A stretch of DNA of 64,000 bases from Madurella fahalii (GCA_029876055.1 CM056876.1:4712001-4776000), one strand, 5' to 3'; shown: positions 35,239 to 45,757, numbered from the stretch's first letter. Notes: generated by a model not told the origin, from the letters alone. Translations and numbers: made by a program.

Positions 35239-35751
35239 AAGATAGTGTTCGCTGCTGTGTTAGGACCGAAGACTGATCTAAGGGTCAGAGGAGGGGGAAT
35301 CCCCGCCCCTCACAAGAGTGGGCGGACCACTTGATCTGGGCGAACTGTGGCTGGCTCTGACAAAGGCTCCAGGCACTGCTGTTCGTGCCCAATATTCAGC
35401 TTCTCGAGCTGAAGAAGCCTCCGACCATTGGAGAGTGGAGACCACATGACCGATAACATTCGTCCGATTGGCTCAGCTCCTATCTCTCCGTTACGTCTCT
35501 GCCATGGAGATCAACGGAACACAATGTTTCTGTTGTGAGGACCCCTGATGAATGGGCTAGACCATGCCGCCCCACCTACCTAGATAGATTTTGCGCGATG
35601 CAGAGCCTTACGCTCTGCACCACTACAATACATCACATTGTGTGCATATTTGACCTTCACATCTGTGCACCTACATCAGGTTATGTAGCCCTCTGTATAT
35701 TGCGCAACAAGACCAAGCAAAAAGATGAAAACAACACCTTCGTATAGGTAA
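35239..35751. promoter_or_regulatory. HET gene upstream region
   Basis: About 510 bp between the HET start and the copia insertion at 35752. No motif is assigned with confidence. The original upstream continuation is 40255 onward, now displaced by the 4.5-kb element. Confidence 0.4.
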
Positions 35752-35910
35752 TGTTGGAAAGCATAGCACCTTTGAATCGTGGGAAATTACAGTTGAGGAT
35801 ATTGTGTGTCTTCTCTTCATTGTCTGTCCCTACTCTTTTTATAGACGAGATACCTATATAGGATAATGTCTATACAGTGGCACAGTTAGCTGCTAGCCTG
35901 CTAGTTGAAT

Positions 35911-37842
35911 TTATAGATATATATCTATATACAACCTAATATATACTTGTCTTCCTTTTATCGCTCTTGCCAGTCGACCTCAGTCTAACAATCTATTACA
36001 GTATTTATTTACAGGTGATCCCTTTCAGCTTGGATAAATTGATCCTTGAATAAGTAGTCTTTGAGCTAGTGGTACTACCTCAGTAGTAGAGATAGATCTT
36101 AGCTATAGAGAGTCTGTAGGCTATGAGGCTGTCTAGTAAGTCATTGTACTATTGCCTTTATAAATACCTGACCTTCATGTATGCTAACTGATTGCTATAA
36201 TCAACCTACTATAAAGGCAGCTATCTAGAGTTTGAAAGTTGAATCTAGTACAGCTTAACGATCAGCTTATTGGATTGAAACTGTAAGCAATGTGGCCAGT
36301 AGTGTCAAAGGAGGTATAGAAAACGGCTCAAATCTTGAGGATGTATATAGAAATTACACCTCTTCTTCAGCCTCTTCTTCAGCCGCTTCCGTAGTTGTTT
36401 CTTCTTCCTCATTGGTATCTAGTATCAGTTGTTTGATAATTTCTTCTTCTAGTACTGTAGATCTTAGTACCTCTAGTTTAGGTAGTTATATAGTTGTAAG
36501 AAGGTAGTTTAGTTCGTTGAGTTAGAGATATAGATAGTCGTTCTTTAGAGTTTGGATGTTCTCATTGAAAATCTCCTCTTCGTTAAATACCATATCTCTT
36601 ATACTAATCACTTTGTTAGTTACTGGATTCTAGATCCTATTGATATTTAAAGAGCTATATCTGATAAGGTAGCTTATCTAGGCTCTTAGTTCTAGCTTTA
36701 GGTTCTCTTGCTGAATATTTTTAGGCTTATTAAATACCCTCTTTTGAGCGCTTGTTGTTAAGACAAAGGCTTTATAGCCGTAAACTTAGAGGTAAGCTTG
36801 GTCTAGCTTTCTGTTTTCCACTACCACACCGTCTCTATAGGCAAAGTAAGTATACAATCGATTGTATAGAGTCTTCCAGTTATATCTATATTTGGGAATC
36901 TAGTTATATAAGTAGACTGCAATTCTGGCAATCTCTAGCCAAAGTATTACTAGAAATTTGACATCGACTTATATCACCCTGATCTTTTCTATGATCATAT
37001 CTCCTAAGCGTTCAGCACTTCTATCTTATACTGGTATATTGGGTGTCAAAGGTTCAACCTTGATGAAGCATCGTATAAAGATGACCTTGATAATTAGCTA
37101 ATAGAATTCGTTGTTATATTTTACTACCTTAGGCTATAGTTAGTATTGTTGCTCTAAGGTATCAAAAAAATAATCGAGTACTAGAATAATAGATTTAGCC
37201 TCTCTATTTTGAAAATAGTAGTCTAGGCTAAGCCAAACCATTTATTGACTATTAACAATAGATATTGGTAGCTGTTATAGCCTTCTTTAAAGTCGAAGAA
37301 GTCTATAGCAAAGCATATCCCTAGGCCTTCACTGTAGTCTTTAGGTTGTTACCAGATTCGAAGCTTAGCCTTAGAGACTCTATATACCTTATATTCGACT
37401 ATGGTAGACCTCTTGATCCATATACCTTAGATATACTAGACTAGGTATTCTAACGTCTATAGACTAGGAGAGCTAAGCTATAAGTTTTATAAATCAATAA
37501 TTACTTTGCTAGGCTATCTTTTAGTATAGGTATTAAATCTATTGTAGCGTATAACAAAGGCTATATTAGAGTAGGTACGAGGTAGGTCTTTTAGAATAAA
37601 CTAGTTATATCGATCTACTAGATAGCTGAGAATAAGGCTATTGGACCTCTATAGGTAGTTGTTGCTAGAACTTGTATCTCACTAGATACCTTACTTTCGC
37701 AATTACCACAAAGATACCAGGTTATAAATAAATCTAGGGCAATAAACTATATCTCGAAGCTATAGGATATAGGTAGTTTATCAGCGTTGCTATATCTATT
37801 ACCATTGGGGTTATAATAGCTAGTACTCCTAAATCTAGATAT
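35911..37842 (-). pseudogene. Copia protease-integrase remnant
   Basis: With RIP stops read through, the minus strand shows the integrase core: GLGICFAIDFFDFKEGYN, YLLLIVNKWFGLAQDYYF, ILVLDYFFDTLE, NNEFYQLIIKVIFIRCFIK, followed by the typical copia linker (IARIAVYLYNQIPKYRYNWK, DGVVVENRKLDQAYL, YGYKAFVLTTSAQKRVFNK) and an acidic tail rich in Glu near 36370-36440. The first two acidic catalytic positions can be placed. Confidence 0.7.
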
Positions 37843-38144
37843 TGTCAGAAATACAGCACCTCTGAATCTTGGGAAATGACAGTTGAGGATTTTTGTGTGT
37901 CTTCTCTTGATTATGTCTTTTGATTGTGTCTTTTTGTGTGTTGTCTTGATTATCTTAATTGTCCTGTGTGTCTCCATCTATGCTAGAGAGCTTGCTCCTT
38001 TTATAGATGAGATACCCGTATAGGATAACGTTTGTTCAGTGGCATAGTCAGCTGCCAGCCTGCTTTAGCTGACTAGAGTACATGAGTTTGACTCCTACAC
38101 TAGATCCTATGATCCTGATCCTTTGACACATAATTCTTTTGATA
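37843..38144 (-). mobile_element. Solo LTR, TGTCGGAAAGC family, TSD GATAT
   Basis: 302 bp from TGTCAGAAATACAGCACC to TTCTTTTGATA, flanked by GATAT on both sides (37838-37842 and 38145-38149). It interrupts the copia protease region; removing it rejoins the sequence seamlessly. Confidence 0.85.
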
Positions 38145-38149
38145 GATAT

Positions 38150-39200
38150 CTATATCTCCATATCCTTGGATAGGTTTTAGGCTATTACCAGTCTATATAT
38201 AGTTGTCAGACTCGGCCATTTTATAATTATTGAATCTATATCTTTAGTTAAAGATGTAAATAGTGGTTCTAGAGTTTAGGATAGCTAAATTTTTTAAAAG
38301 ATACTCAGCTGTTAAGAAGGCTATCTTTGTAATCAGAAAACTACTAGGGTAGCAACTGATTTTTTGGCCTAATCAACTCTATAACTCCATTTGATATCTC
38401 AGCTTCTCAACTTCTTTTTATAATGTCAGATCCTTCAAGGCCTAGTTGGCCCTGATTTGAATGTAATCTCTTTTAGCAAATCTTTTAGATGCTAATTCTA
38501 GAAGGGTATAGTAGTATCTCTGTAAATGGCAGAACTAACTACAGCAGGAATATGTGGTTATAGTTGTGTCAAAGGTTTTCTTTGGCCCTAATTTAGGTCT
38601 TTTACCTTCTAGGATCTCAGCTTTACCCAGAGCTTTATTCCACTACCTTTTAGGCTTACTACTGCTAGAACTACTCTATTGCATTCATTGACCATTATTT
38701 ATTTCTCTCTATTACTACTAGAGCTGACTTCGCTATTAGAAACGTTCTTCTGATAGGCCTCTTTACTACTTTTTATAGTAGCAAAGGAAAGGTTAAACGC
38801 ACCTTTTACTATTCGGTGACTACCTAGTTTGTAGGCTCTCGTTAACTACTTTATCTCTTCTAGAAAGTCGTTAGCTATCTCTCAGTACGTTAGGGTTAAC
38901 TACGATGTCTTTACTTCTACTAGCTTATAGGCCATAACCTAGTAACTTATAATTAGCTTTACTGCATTAATGAAATTCTGGAACTAGGTGTTTATCAATA
39001 GAGCTCTAGGGACTTTCTTCTATTAGGTGTTAGAGAGTCTTAGTTTCTAGTTTTCGAATTATCTAATTAGATTCTTAAGGACTCATACAAGGGATTTAAC
39101 AGCTTGTCGATAGACTTTGCGAGTGTCTGAGAGTGCTTTGTCATTACTGATACTAGCTTAAGTTTGAAAAGCTGAATACTACTCTGAGATTATCTCAGTT
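38150..39200 (-). pseudogene. Copia gag and protease start
   Basis: A minus-strand relative of 13762-14761, starting with ATAATCTCAGAGTAGTATTC against CAATCTCAGAGTGGTATTC there, and running through the knuckle region and AILNSRTTIYIFN to the site corresponding to 14761, here uninterrupted. Confidence 0.75.
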
Positions 39201-39276
39201 GGGTTATAAGAAGTAAGCTAATAATATAGGTTGACTGTCTTTAGAATCCACTACTTTAGCTGCTCGATTTTATTAG

Positions 39277-39618
39277 TGTGAGGGTTAAGGACCCAAGGGT
39301 AGTAGGACCAGAGTGCCTGGGTACGAGCAGTGCACGCGCAACGTAGGAGCAGAGTGCTTATTAGGAGTAGGATAGTGGTCTCATTGAACTCTGTCTCTCT
39401 CTTAAGTCCTGTCTTCCACTCCCTTCTTTATGCCCTACGATGACAGCGTCTGGGCTCACTTACCCCGCTCGCTGCTCCGTCATCGACCTTGCTTGTACGC
39501 TCCTTCGACGCTCCTCTGACGCGATATCCTCGCCCTTCTGGCCTAGCGTTGTTGTTGCTTTTACGACCCCGTCGGCGCTGCGGCTTCGGGGCTTCCATCC
39601 TGCGCCCACGCCGACCTT
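39277..39618 (-). mobile_element. Gypsy-type LTR fragment
   Basis: The reverse complement matches the 15970-16328 LTR type from CAGCGCCGACGG-like sequence to ACCCTCACA. It is adjacent to the copia-associated LTR at 39621. Confidence 0.65.
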
Positions 39619-39620
39619 AC

Positions 39621-39871
39621 TGTAAAGGGGTTGTTCTGGGAACACGTTGAGGGAGATGGACCACGATGTCTTGATACCGAAAAGACCTGGACCAGCGGGC
39701 GATATCTTGGTGAACAGCCTCCTATCAATTACACAGAGACTGATCCTTGCGGATCAGAAGTGCCCCGCGTGAGAGAGTTCCCTCACGGGGTTCTTATCTA
39801 TCCTGTATCGTGACATCATCCAGCATCATTCGGCGGGCCCTCCTGACCTTCGTCTGGAGACTCTCGTTACA
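39621..39871 (-). mobile_element. Copia-associated LTR, copy 4 (inverted)
   Basis: 251 bp, a close inverted copy of the 258-bp LTR at 14762-15019, ending in CTCTCGTTACA on the plus strand. No matching 5-bp flanks (CTTAC, GATTC). Confidence 0.75.
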
Positions 39872-40329
39872 GATTCCTAGTTATTAGAGCTAGTTAGGAA
39901 AATAGTCTTAGTATTATTGACGACTGTTATCTTGAATTAGATTTAGGAATGCTTTCGATTATGCTTCTTTTGTTAGCTTGCTAATCAGAGGTTAGACGAA
40001 TGAGACTCTTAATTGTTAGAAAGTATGACATCTCTGAATCGTAGGAAATAATAGTTGAGGATTTTGTGTATCTTCTCTTTATTATCTATATTTGCTCCTT
40101 TTATAGATGAGATAACTATATAGGATAACGTCTATACAATAGCACAATCAGCTACTAGCCTGCTTCAGCTGATTAGAGTACATAGGTTTGATTCTTGTAC
40201 TAGATCCTATGATTCTGATTCTTTGGACTAGTACCTGATCTCTTTGACAGGTAATAGTTTTGGTATATATATATAACTTATACAGTTTACAATATTGTAT
40301 TGTATACTATTGGAGACAATACAGCACCT

Positions 40330-40490
40330 AGATCAAAGGTACGGTACCCGGGACAGAGCCGCAACGTCTGGAATAGAGCTTCGGCATCTGGAACAGAACT
40401 CCAGCACCCGGAATAAGGCCACAACGCCCGGAACAAGGCCACAACGCTCAGAACAAGGCACTGGCACCTGGAACAGGGTGTAGCATCTCT
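40330..40490. repeat. Degenerate ~20-bp tandem repeat
   Basis: About seven units with the core CAACG(C/T)CxGGAACAAGGCC-like pattern, for example ACAACGCCCGGAACAAGGCC followed by ACAACGCTCAGAACAAGGCA. A minisatellite in otherwise AT-rich DNA. Confidence 0.6.
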
Positions 40491-41284
40491 AAACGCACTA
40501 TAATCTCATCTATAGAGCGAAGGAATCTCGTATTCAAGGAGATCTTCAAAATTAGCTCCACAGTAAGCAGGTGATCTACAATAAACCCTTTTTCCAATTA
40601 TCCCGAAGGCCGAAACGGCCGACAAGATCAAATCTATAATAACTACGGCTTTCCCTCACTTAGATAGAATCAACAATCAAGCATTTTAAAGTCTTTTCTT
40701 CACCTTCCTTCTTTTCTATCATCCACTGTGTGCCTTACCTAATCAATATATACTAACTAGTGTATATTTGAGATTCAAACAAATATTATATTATATACTA
40801 TATATATTTAATTACTAATTAATAATAAATTAATAAAAGCTTTTCTAAGAAACCTAAATCCTTCTAAAAAGTATTTATAATAGGCTAAGCCTAGTATAGA
40901 CCTCGGTAACTCTCAGCTAACTCTTTGGAGTATAAGCTATAGAATTCCTTAGAATAAAGCTATTCTTAGAACATATCTACAATATATCTAGACTATCGTA
41001 CTTACCTTAATCAAAGAGTTTATATATCTCTAGAATCTTCTATTCTTTTTTTCTTTCCTTAAATTTAATATACTTAAAGACTTATTACTAGATAGTTGTA
41101 ATATATTTATTTATTTATTTATTTCTTCCTATACTATTTTATCTAAGATAGAGTATACCAAATCTTCTACCGTTAAATACATAGGAAAACCGTGTTATAA
41201 CAGCCGGGTAAAAAACCTATATCAATAAGTAATAGGAAACAATAGTAATAGACGTCAGTTAGTTGTAAAAGAAAGAAAGGCTTT
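40491..41284. other. AT-rich island sequence
   Basis: Strongly AT-rich, including a TTTA microsatellite near 41105-41126. I see no coding frame. Confidence 0.5.
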
Positions 41285-41960
41285 ATATAAGACCCTAAAG
41301 ACTTCTAGTCTTCGGCTTCAGATTCATCCACACTACCTTCTCCTCTTCCTCAGTCTTTTCAACTTCCAATTCTAGCTGTTAAGCTAGGGTATACTCTATC
41401 AAACGGCCTGAATCTATTAACCAACCCAAAACTCTTCTTAACAGCCTGAGGTTCTAAAAGCTTCAGCCCTATGATATAAGGCTAAGATCCCAATAAGTTT
41501 TAATTTCTATTCTTAGCTAAGTTCTAGGCTTCGGTGGTATCAGGCACTATACAACAAGGTGCTCCACTGTTTTTTGATCCTCTCTATAGCTACAGTAAAG
41601 AGTAGAGAGATTTGGAATCCCTTGTTGAAAGAGAAAATTCTGTAGGCCAATAGCTCCCATCTAGGCTTGTACTAGTAGAGAGCTCTAGGCTTTGGCAAAG
41701 TCCTAGTGCTTTCAAAGAGCTTTATTAGTGAAAAGTAGCTTAGGAGGATCTTCGTCAGCTAATTTAGTAGGCTGATTTCTAACCTCCTTTTTCCAATATA
41801 CTTCTTAAGCTCTACCTAATACCTCTTCGGCTATAAGCTCCTGATTTAGCTCCTAGCCGTAATTTTGGTCCTGGTCCTGACCCTAGACCTGAGCTTAGCC
41901 TATCTATTAGCTGATAGTAATAATGGCTTTTTCTGACATTATCAGCTGTTATAGTAACAG
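41285..41960 (-). pseudogene. Tad-like LINE 3' end (RNase H/ORF2 tail)
   Basis: The minus strand reads WMGAIGLQNFLFQQGIPNLS, then TLYCSYREDQKTVEHLVV (the C...C...TVEHLL motif at the end of fungal non-LTR ORF2 proteins), RIEIKTYWDLS, RRVLGWLIDSGRLIEYTLA and a glutamate-rich tail, broken by stops. Only the last 200 or so codons can be seen. Confidence 0.55.
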
Positions 41961-42591
41961 GACTCTATAGTTCGTACCTGATATAATCTATTCGAGTATC
42001 TTATTATATCTTTTAGCCTTATAAATACTTCTACAACCTTCCAAAGTTATATTTAGACTGCTTTAGGTGGATTATTAGATAATTGTTATATATATTATTT
42101 GGATAATATTTTAATTTTCTCCCTAGATAGGGAACCTATATAACTTACCTCCAACGAGTCCTAGAATGTCTAAGACATGTATAGTTATAATATAAACCTA
42201 GTAAATATTCTTTTTACTAAAACTAGGTAGAATTTCTAGGTTATATTTTAACTTCTGAAGGTGTCAGCATGGATTTAGTATGAATTGGACTATCTAAGAT
42301 TAGTCTGAACTATAATCCTATTAAGATATCTAAGTTTTCTTAGGATTTTGCAATTTTTACTATCGATTATTCGAGGTTATTTAGAGATTGCATTACTATT
42401 AAGTAATTTACTAAAGAGGTTATAGAATAGACGAAAACTAGGAACCCTCTAGTTAGAGGCCAAAGAGTGTATAGTATTTGTATAACTCAAGAAAATATTT
42501 TAAAATACATTAGTTTTATATTATTTTAACCCCGAACTCCCTATCATTATTGAGATAGACATCTCTAACTTTGTAATAGACGTTGTCTTAT
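41961..42591. other. AT-rich island sequence
   Basis: No recognisable frame. Probably decayed transposon DNA. Confidence 0.4.
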
Positions 42592-43004
42592 TGTAGTGAG
42601 TTGGGGAAAACAGTCCCCAGAGGGCAGGGTCCCTCTGATCAGAGAGACACAGTTGCTAGGATGGTGCTCAGGGGCTGGAACTTGCCGTGGGCCCATTTTT
42701 CTTTCGTACCATAAGTAGGGCCGTCCTGGCTATTGCTCCTTAGATAGGACAATCAATTCAGTACTTTTCTTCACACTTGTTGCAAGCTCAATTGACGGGC
42801 TCTCTTTGCGTGCAAAGCGATCTCCCTCTGATCAGAGGGAGCTCTATTTGCACATGTTGTTTTGACCTTGTTTAGGCTGTAGGGACCCGATTTGTGGTAG
42901 TGTCGCCTGGCCTGTCTTGTCTATCTTGTCTGTCGGGCATTTGGCCATCTTTGCCCTCCCCCTTGTTTCTGGTGGGTATGTGGGTGTAGATGTGTGTTTC
43001 TACA
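42592..43004 (-). mobile_element. Solo LTR-like repeat with 20-bp palindrome
   Basis: 413 bp whose reverse complement begins TGTAGAAACACACATC and ends CCCAACTCACTACA, i.e. TG...CA with a short inverted TGTAG/CTACA. It contains the perfect palindrome CTCCCTCTGATCAGAGGGAG at 42822-42841 and a second, imperfect one near 42630. Related remnants are at 5829-6056 and 11958-12240. The flanking five bases do not match. Confidence 0.6.
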
Positions 43005-43079
43005 CCATTTTAGTAGATCGCGAAAGGGGACTGAAAACGTTCTATTACATTCTAGTCGGCATCTATTACATTCTAGTCG

Positions 43080-43515
43080 GCGAAGTTTCCTAGACTGGCT
43101 AAAGACTATAGAACTCCTAACAAGGAGATAATAGCTATTATAGAAACCTTTAAGCATTAGTAGTACGATATTGAAAGGAGTCGCTATAAAGTTACTGTAT
43201 TTTAAGATCACAATAACTTATAAAGGGTTGTAAAGCAAAACCGATTAAGTAGTTAGTAGGCTAATATCTAGCAGGATTTGATTTTACTATTAAGTATTAG
43301 CTTAGAAAGTAAAATTTAGCTAATAGCCCCTCGAGAAGACTAGATTATAAGGACGAAGAACGTTTTGATAAACTCGAGTAGATGCCTACTTTTAAGAGCA
43401 AAATTGCTTAGACAAACCGGATTAGAAAGTTAGTTATAGAAAAAACAAGATTTTCTATTATATAGAAGAGAGTAAATTAGCTTATATAAGAAACTCTAGC
43501 AAATCAGCCAGTACC
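43080..43515 (+). pseudogene. Gypsy RNase H fragment
   Basis: A plus-strand relative of 29455-29030: the same order of YKVTV, FDFTIKY, NSPSRRPDYKDEERF-like and TFKSKIA segments with stops. It ends at the TRIM-like element at 43516. Confidence 0.65.
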
Positions 43516-43906
43516 TGTTACAAACTACTAACTACACTAAACACCCAAAAAGTAGGGAGTTCCACGATTGTTATTCGTAGGATGCTAAACCTACGTTTTA
43601 TCTAACACATCCCCTCAACTCTAAAGACATCCTGAGGGTTTAGAGCTGGAGACCTTTTGCCTCCTGGAGACCACTAACTCCGTTTGTCCGTACTTCGTCT
43701 CGAGCTTATATAAGGTCTTGTCACTTTTCGCCAGGTGGCAGATCTGCTCTACGTGGGAATCGAACCCACGACATTTTAATCAGCTAGCACCAAAGAGGCA
43801 CTGACACTCTTAATTGTCGTAAACTGCCAACTACACCAAACACTCAAAGGGTGAGGAGCTCCACGATTATTAGTCGTAAGATGCTAAACCTGCGTTTTAT
43901 CTGACA
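43516..43906 (-). mobile_element. TRIM-like element with tRNA-like core, copy 2
   Basis: Exactly 391 bp, like the copy at 24369-24759, in the opposite orientation, with 92-bp terminal repeats at 43815-43906 and 43516-43607. On its own strand it carries TGGTGTAGTTGG, a perfect match to the pol III A-box consensus, and GGTTCGATTCC, a perfect B box, plus the same ATTAAGAGTGTCAG after the first repeat and a purine-rich tract before the second. Confidence 0.7.
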
Positions 43907-43999
43907 TTCCCCACTTCACTACTGCAACTAACATTGAAATCGGAGAGTTATTTTGGTGGTTAGTAATACGGATCTTTATAGCCGTTGACTATGTATTGG

Positions 44000-44505
44000 C
44001 TTCTTGGGGGTTTTGTGGCATCTGGAAGACCTAAAGTTATGCTGTATTTGGCCTTGGTATTCTATATAAGTGTAAACCACTTGCTAATAACCTTTGGATC
44101 CTCGTACTTGGCCCTCTGGTAGTCGTATCGACGTACCCAACGTATATTGAGCTCTGGCTAGCGTTTGACAAAGTTGTAGACCCATCGCTTGCTGATAGGA
44201 AGCGTGTCGTATACGCGTAATAGTTGGTTGGCCATACCTTCTATACCAGACAGTCTAGGCAGAAATGCACGTGAAACTAGCTCAATGATATATCGAACAA
44301 TAGCCTCCTCTTCAGAATCAGTGAGCTGGCGTGAGTTGGTTGGAAGATCGCGTCGTGCAGGCTTGCCAGCGCGTCGGTCAGAGAGAGTCATAGGCGGTAT
44401 ATCGTAGAACGCAGCTGCAGCTTGGAGGCTTAATTTTTCATCGTTTTGAAGAGCTTCGAGGGCTAAGAGTATCCTGGCTTCCTTTGAAATAGGAGGTATA
44501 TTAGG
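44000..44505 (-). pseudogene. Pogo-like transposase, N-terminal part
   Basis: The minus strand reads ILLALEALQNDEKLSLQAAA, the second DNA-binding segment (RRDLPTNSRQLTDSEEEAIV, FLPRLSGIEGMANQLLRVYD, SKRWVYNFVKR), a stop, then PELNIRWVRRYDYQRAKYED. It aligns with the transposase of 2491-3450. It loses similarity near 44000, about where the DDE domain should begin. Confidence 0.75.
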
Positions 44506-44736
44506 TTGTGGAGAAAATTGATGTTAGGTGAAAAGAGGACGTGTTGTGGTAGGGACTATACGACTCGCTTATTTGTACGACTCGCTTATCAAATACGTTA
44601 AAACCTAACTCCATTACTGCCTATTAAACTACTACCAACATTTTTTAAAAATAAAAGAAAAATAGTATTAGAGGTATTTTAAGCTGAATCCTCTATCTAA
44701 GAGGTCATTTTCTATTTTGCTGCTTGTAGAAGCTGG

Positions 44737-44997
44737 TGTCAAAAGGGTCAGGAAGCTGGATCCTGGATCTGCAAAACACGAACCCGGATCAGTGTAATCC
44801 GGATTAGTGTGACTCGGATAAGTGTGATCCGATCTCTCGGAGACCCGTCAACCCGGGTCTCCGTGGTCCAGGAAGTTGGGAATAAGAAGGAAGTTCACCT
44901 CCGTTAGACAAAGAAGAAAACAAGACATCCTCAATTTACATCTGAATTTCCATCCCAAATTTAACTCCGAACGTTCAGAGGTGCTGTGCATCCGACA
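44737..44997 (-). mobile_element. Solo LTR (TGTCGGATGC family), TSD GCTGG
   Basis: 261 bp, inverted relative of 12944-13224, flanked by GCTGG on both sides (44732-44736 and 44998-45002). It lies within the right arm of the fold-back element, so it is younger than that element. Confidence 0.85.
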
Positions 44998-45094
44998 GCT
45001 GGCTGCATTAGCTCTAAGTTGACCTTCAACGCTTCCCATACAAATTCCCATACAAAGTGGGGAAAAGGTGTGACTCTACTTTTTGACTATAACT

Positions 45095-45400
45095 TTAGCT
45101 ATCACTATAGTCTAGACCCTGACGTATACCAAGACCCTTATAAGTTGGATACCTACTATTACCTATACAAGTGTATAGGACTAGAGACCCACTAGTTCTA
45201 CTTTATATCGGCCGGGGAGGATATAATCAGCTTCAAGGCTAGTCGCTATACTATCTAGGCCGCTTCTTCATACATGAGACGCTAAAGCTCATATTCGTCC
45301 GCCTGCTACTGGGCTACGACTTCAAACACACGGACGACAGCCGCGAGGGAGCTTCGCTCCATTAGGCAGTATATATTTCTTGGATGTCGGAGAACGATCT
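45095..45400 (+). pseudogene. Cytochrome P450, decayed 3' fragment
   Basis: The plus strand reads YHYSLDPDVYQDPYKLD, YYYLYK, GLETH, FISAGEDIISFKASRYTI and, one frame over, GRFFIHETLKLIFVRLLLGY, DFKHTDDSREGAS. This is the C-terminal P450 core from the meander through the haem loop to helix L. The haem loop, normally SFGAGRHACPGR, has lost the Cys ligand and gained a stop and a 1-nt deletion. It is likely the other end of the gene that starts at 10589, because both are on the same strand and abut the island, but shared origin is inferred. Confidence 0.65.
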
Positions 45401-45757
45401 GCTGTCTATGCTTGGTTAGTGTACGTAGGTGGATGGTGGTCTCTACGGCAGATGAAAATACTAACATCGGATACTTGGCATCTATTTGTGGTCCGGGTTT
45501 GTATATACTTCACTAGCTTCACCAAATGCTTTCGAGTGCTTCGATGTGCCGCCTAGTAACCACCTTCGGTGCTCCCAAGAAACCTTGAGAACAATAACGG
45601 GATATACTCGAGTGCATGGTTTGGTTTAAGGACTTGAACGGAAACAATGATAGATGGATCTGCAAGGTAACTGCCCGCGACTGTCCAATGGGTATCCGAC
45701 ATTGAAATTCGCAAACACTATGGGTATCCTATCCACTAGCAAGAGCTGGAGCCGAAC
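45401..45757. other. Intergenic, nothing recognised
   Basis: Between the P450 relic and the permease stop codon. Confidence 0.45.

Larger units (their letters stand above)
35752..40249 (-). mobile_element. Ty1/copia element, LTRs of TGTCGGAAAGC family, TSD GGTAA
   Basis: GGTAA occurs immediately before 35752 (35747-35751) and immediately after 40249 (40250-40254). The right end carries an LTR at 40014-40249 and the left end a truncated LTR at 35752-35909. On the minus strand this gives 5' LTR, leader starting TTAAGAGTCTCATTCG, gag (39200-38200), protease, integrase and the beginning of RT (to about 35911), then 3' LTR. Two foreign LTRs sit in the leader (39277-39618, 39621-39871) and a solo LTR in pol (37843-38144). 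Most of RT and all of RNase H are missing, and the frames are full of TAG stops. Confidence 0.72.
11505..44593 (-). mobile_element. Pogo-like transposon interrupted by nested elements
   Basis: Termini TTTGATAAGCGAGTCGTAC at 11505 and, inverted, at 44593, with TA duplications at 11503-11504 and 44594-44595. The inverted repeats extend about 50 bp with some mismatches and contain a second GATAAGCGAG motif. On the minus strand the transposase N terminus lies at the right end (44505-44000) and the C terminus at the left end (about 11957-11587), so both halves have the orientation of one element. It sits at the exact centre of the fold-back palindrome. Its family is the same as, or close to, the small element at 2491-3450, but the sub-terminal sequence differs (GTCGTACA instead of GTGACCCA). 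Confidence 0.7.
11277..45089. mobile_element. Fold-back element, split by the 33 kb island
   Basis: The left arm 11277-11502 and right arm 44596-45089 are inverted copies. Both begin at the outside with (C/T)AGTCAAAAAGTAGAGTC and read inward through CCCATACAAATTCCCATAC to GGTTTTAACG. Both are flanked by TA (11275-11276 and 45090-45091). The right arm contains a solo LTR (44737-44997) with its own GCTGG duplication; removing that and one duplication leaves 228 nt, against 226 nt on the left. Ends in CAGT with a TA duplication are typical of Tc1/mariner elements. With everything inside removed, the element would be an almost perfect ~456-bp palindrome centred on TA, i.e. a fold-back MITE. Confidence 0.75.

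Noticed and set aside
40330..40490. CRISPR array
   Set aside because: Units are tandem without spacers, degenerate, and in a eukaryotic genome.
11277..45089. A single 33.8-kb composite transposon mobilising the HET gene by its outer inverted repeats
   Set aside because: Possible in principle, because TA duplications and inverted arms are present, but the pogo at the palindrome centre, the LTR duplications and the inversion explain the structure without it, and no second copy is available. Not claimed.
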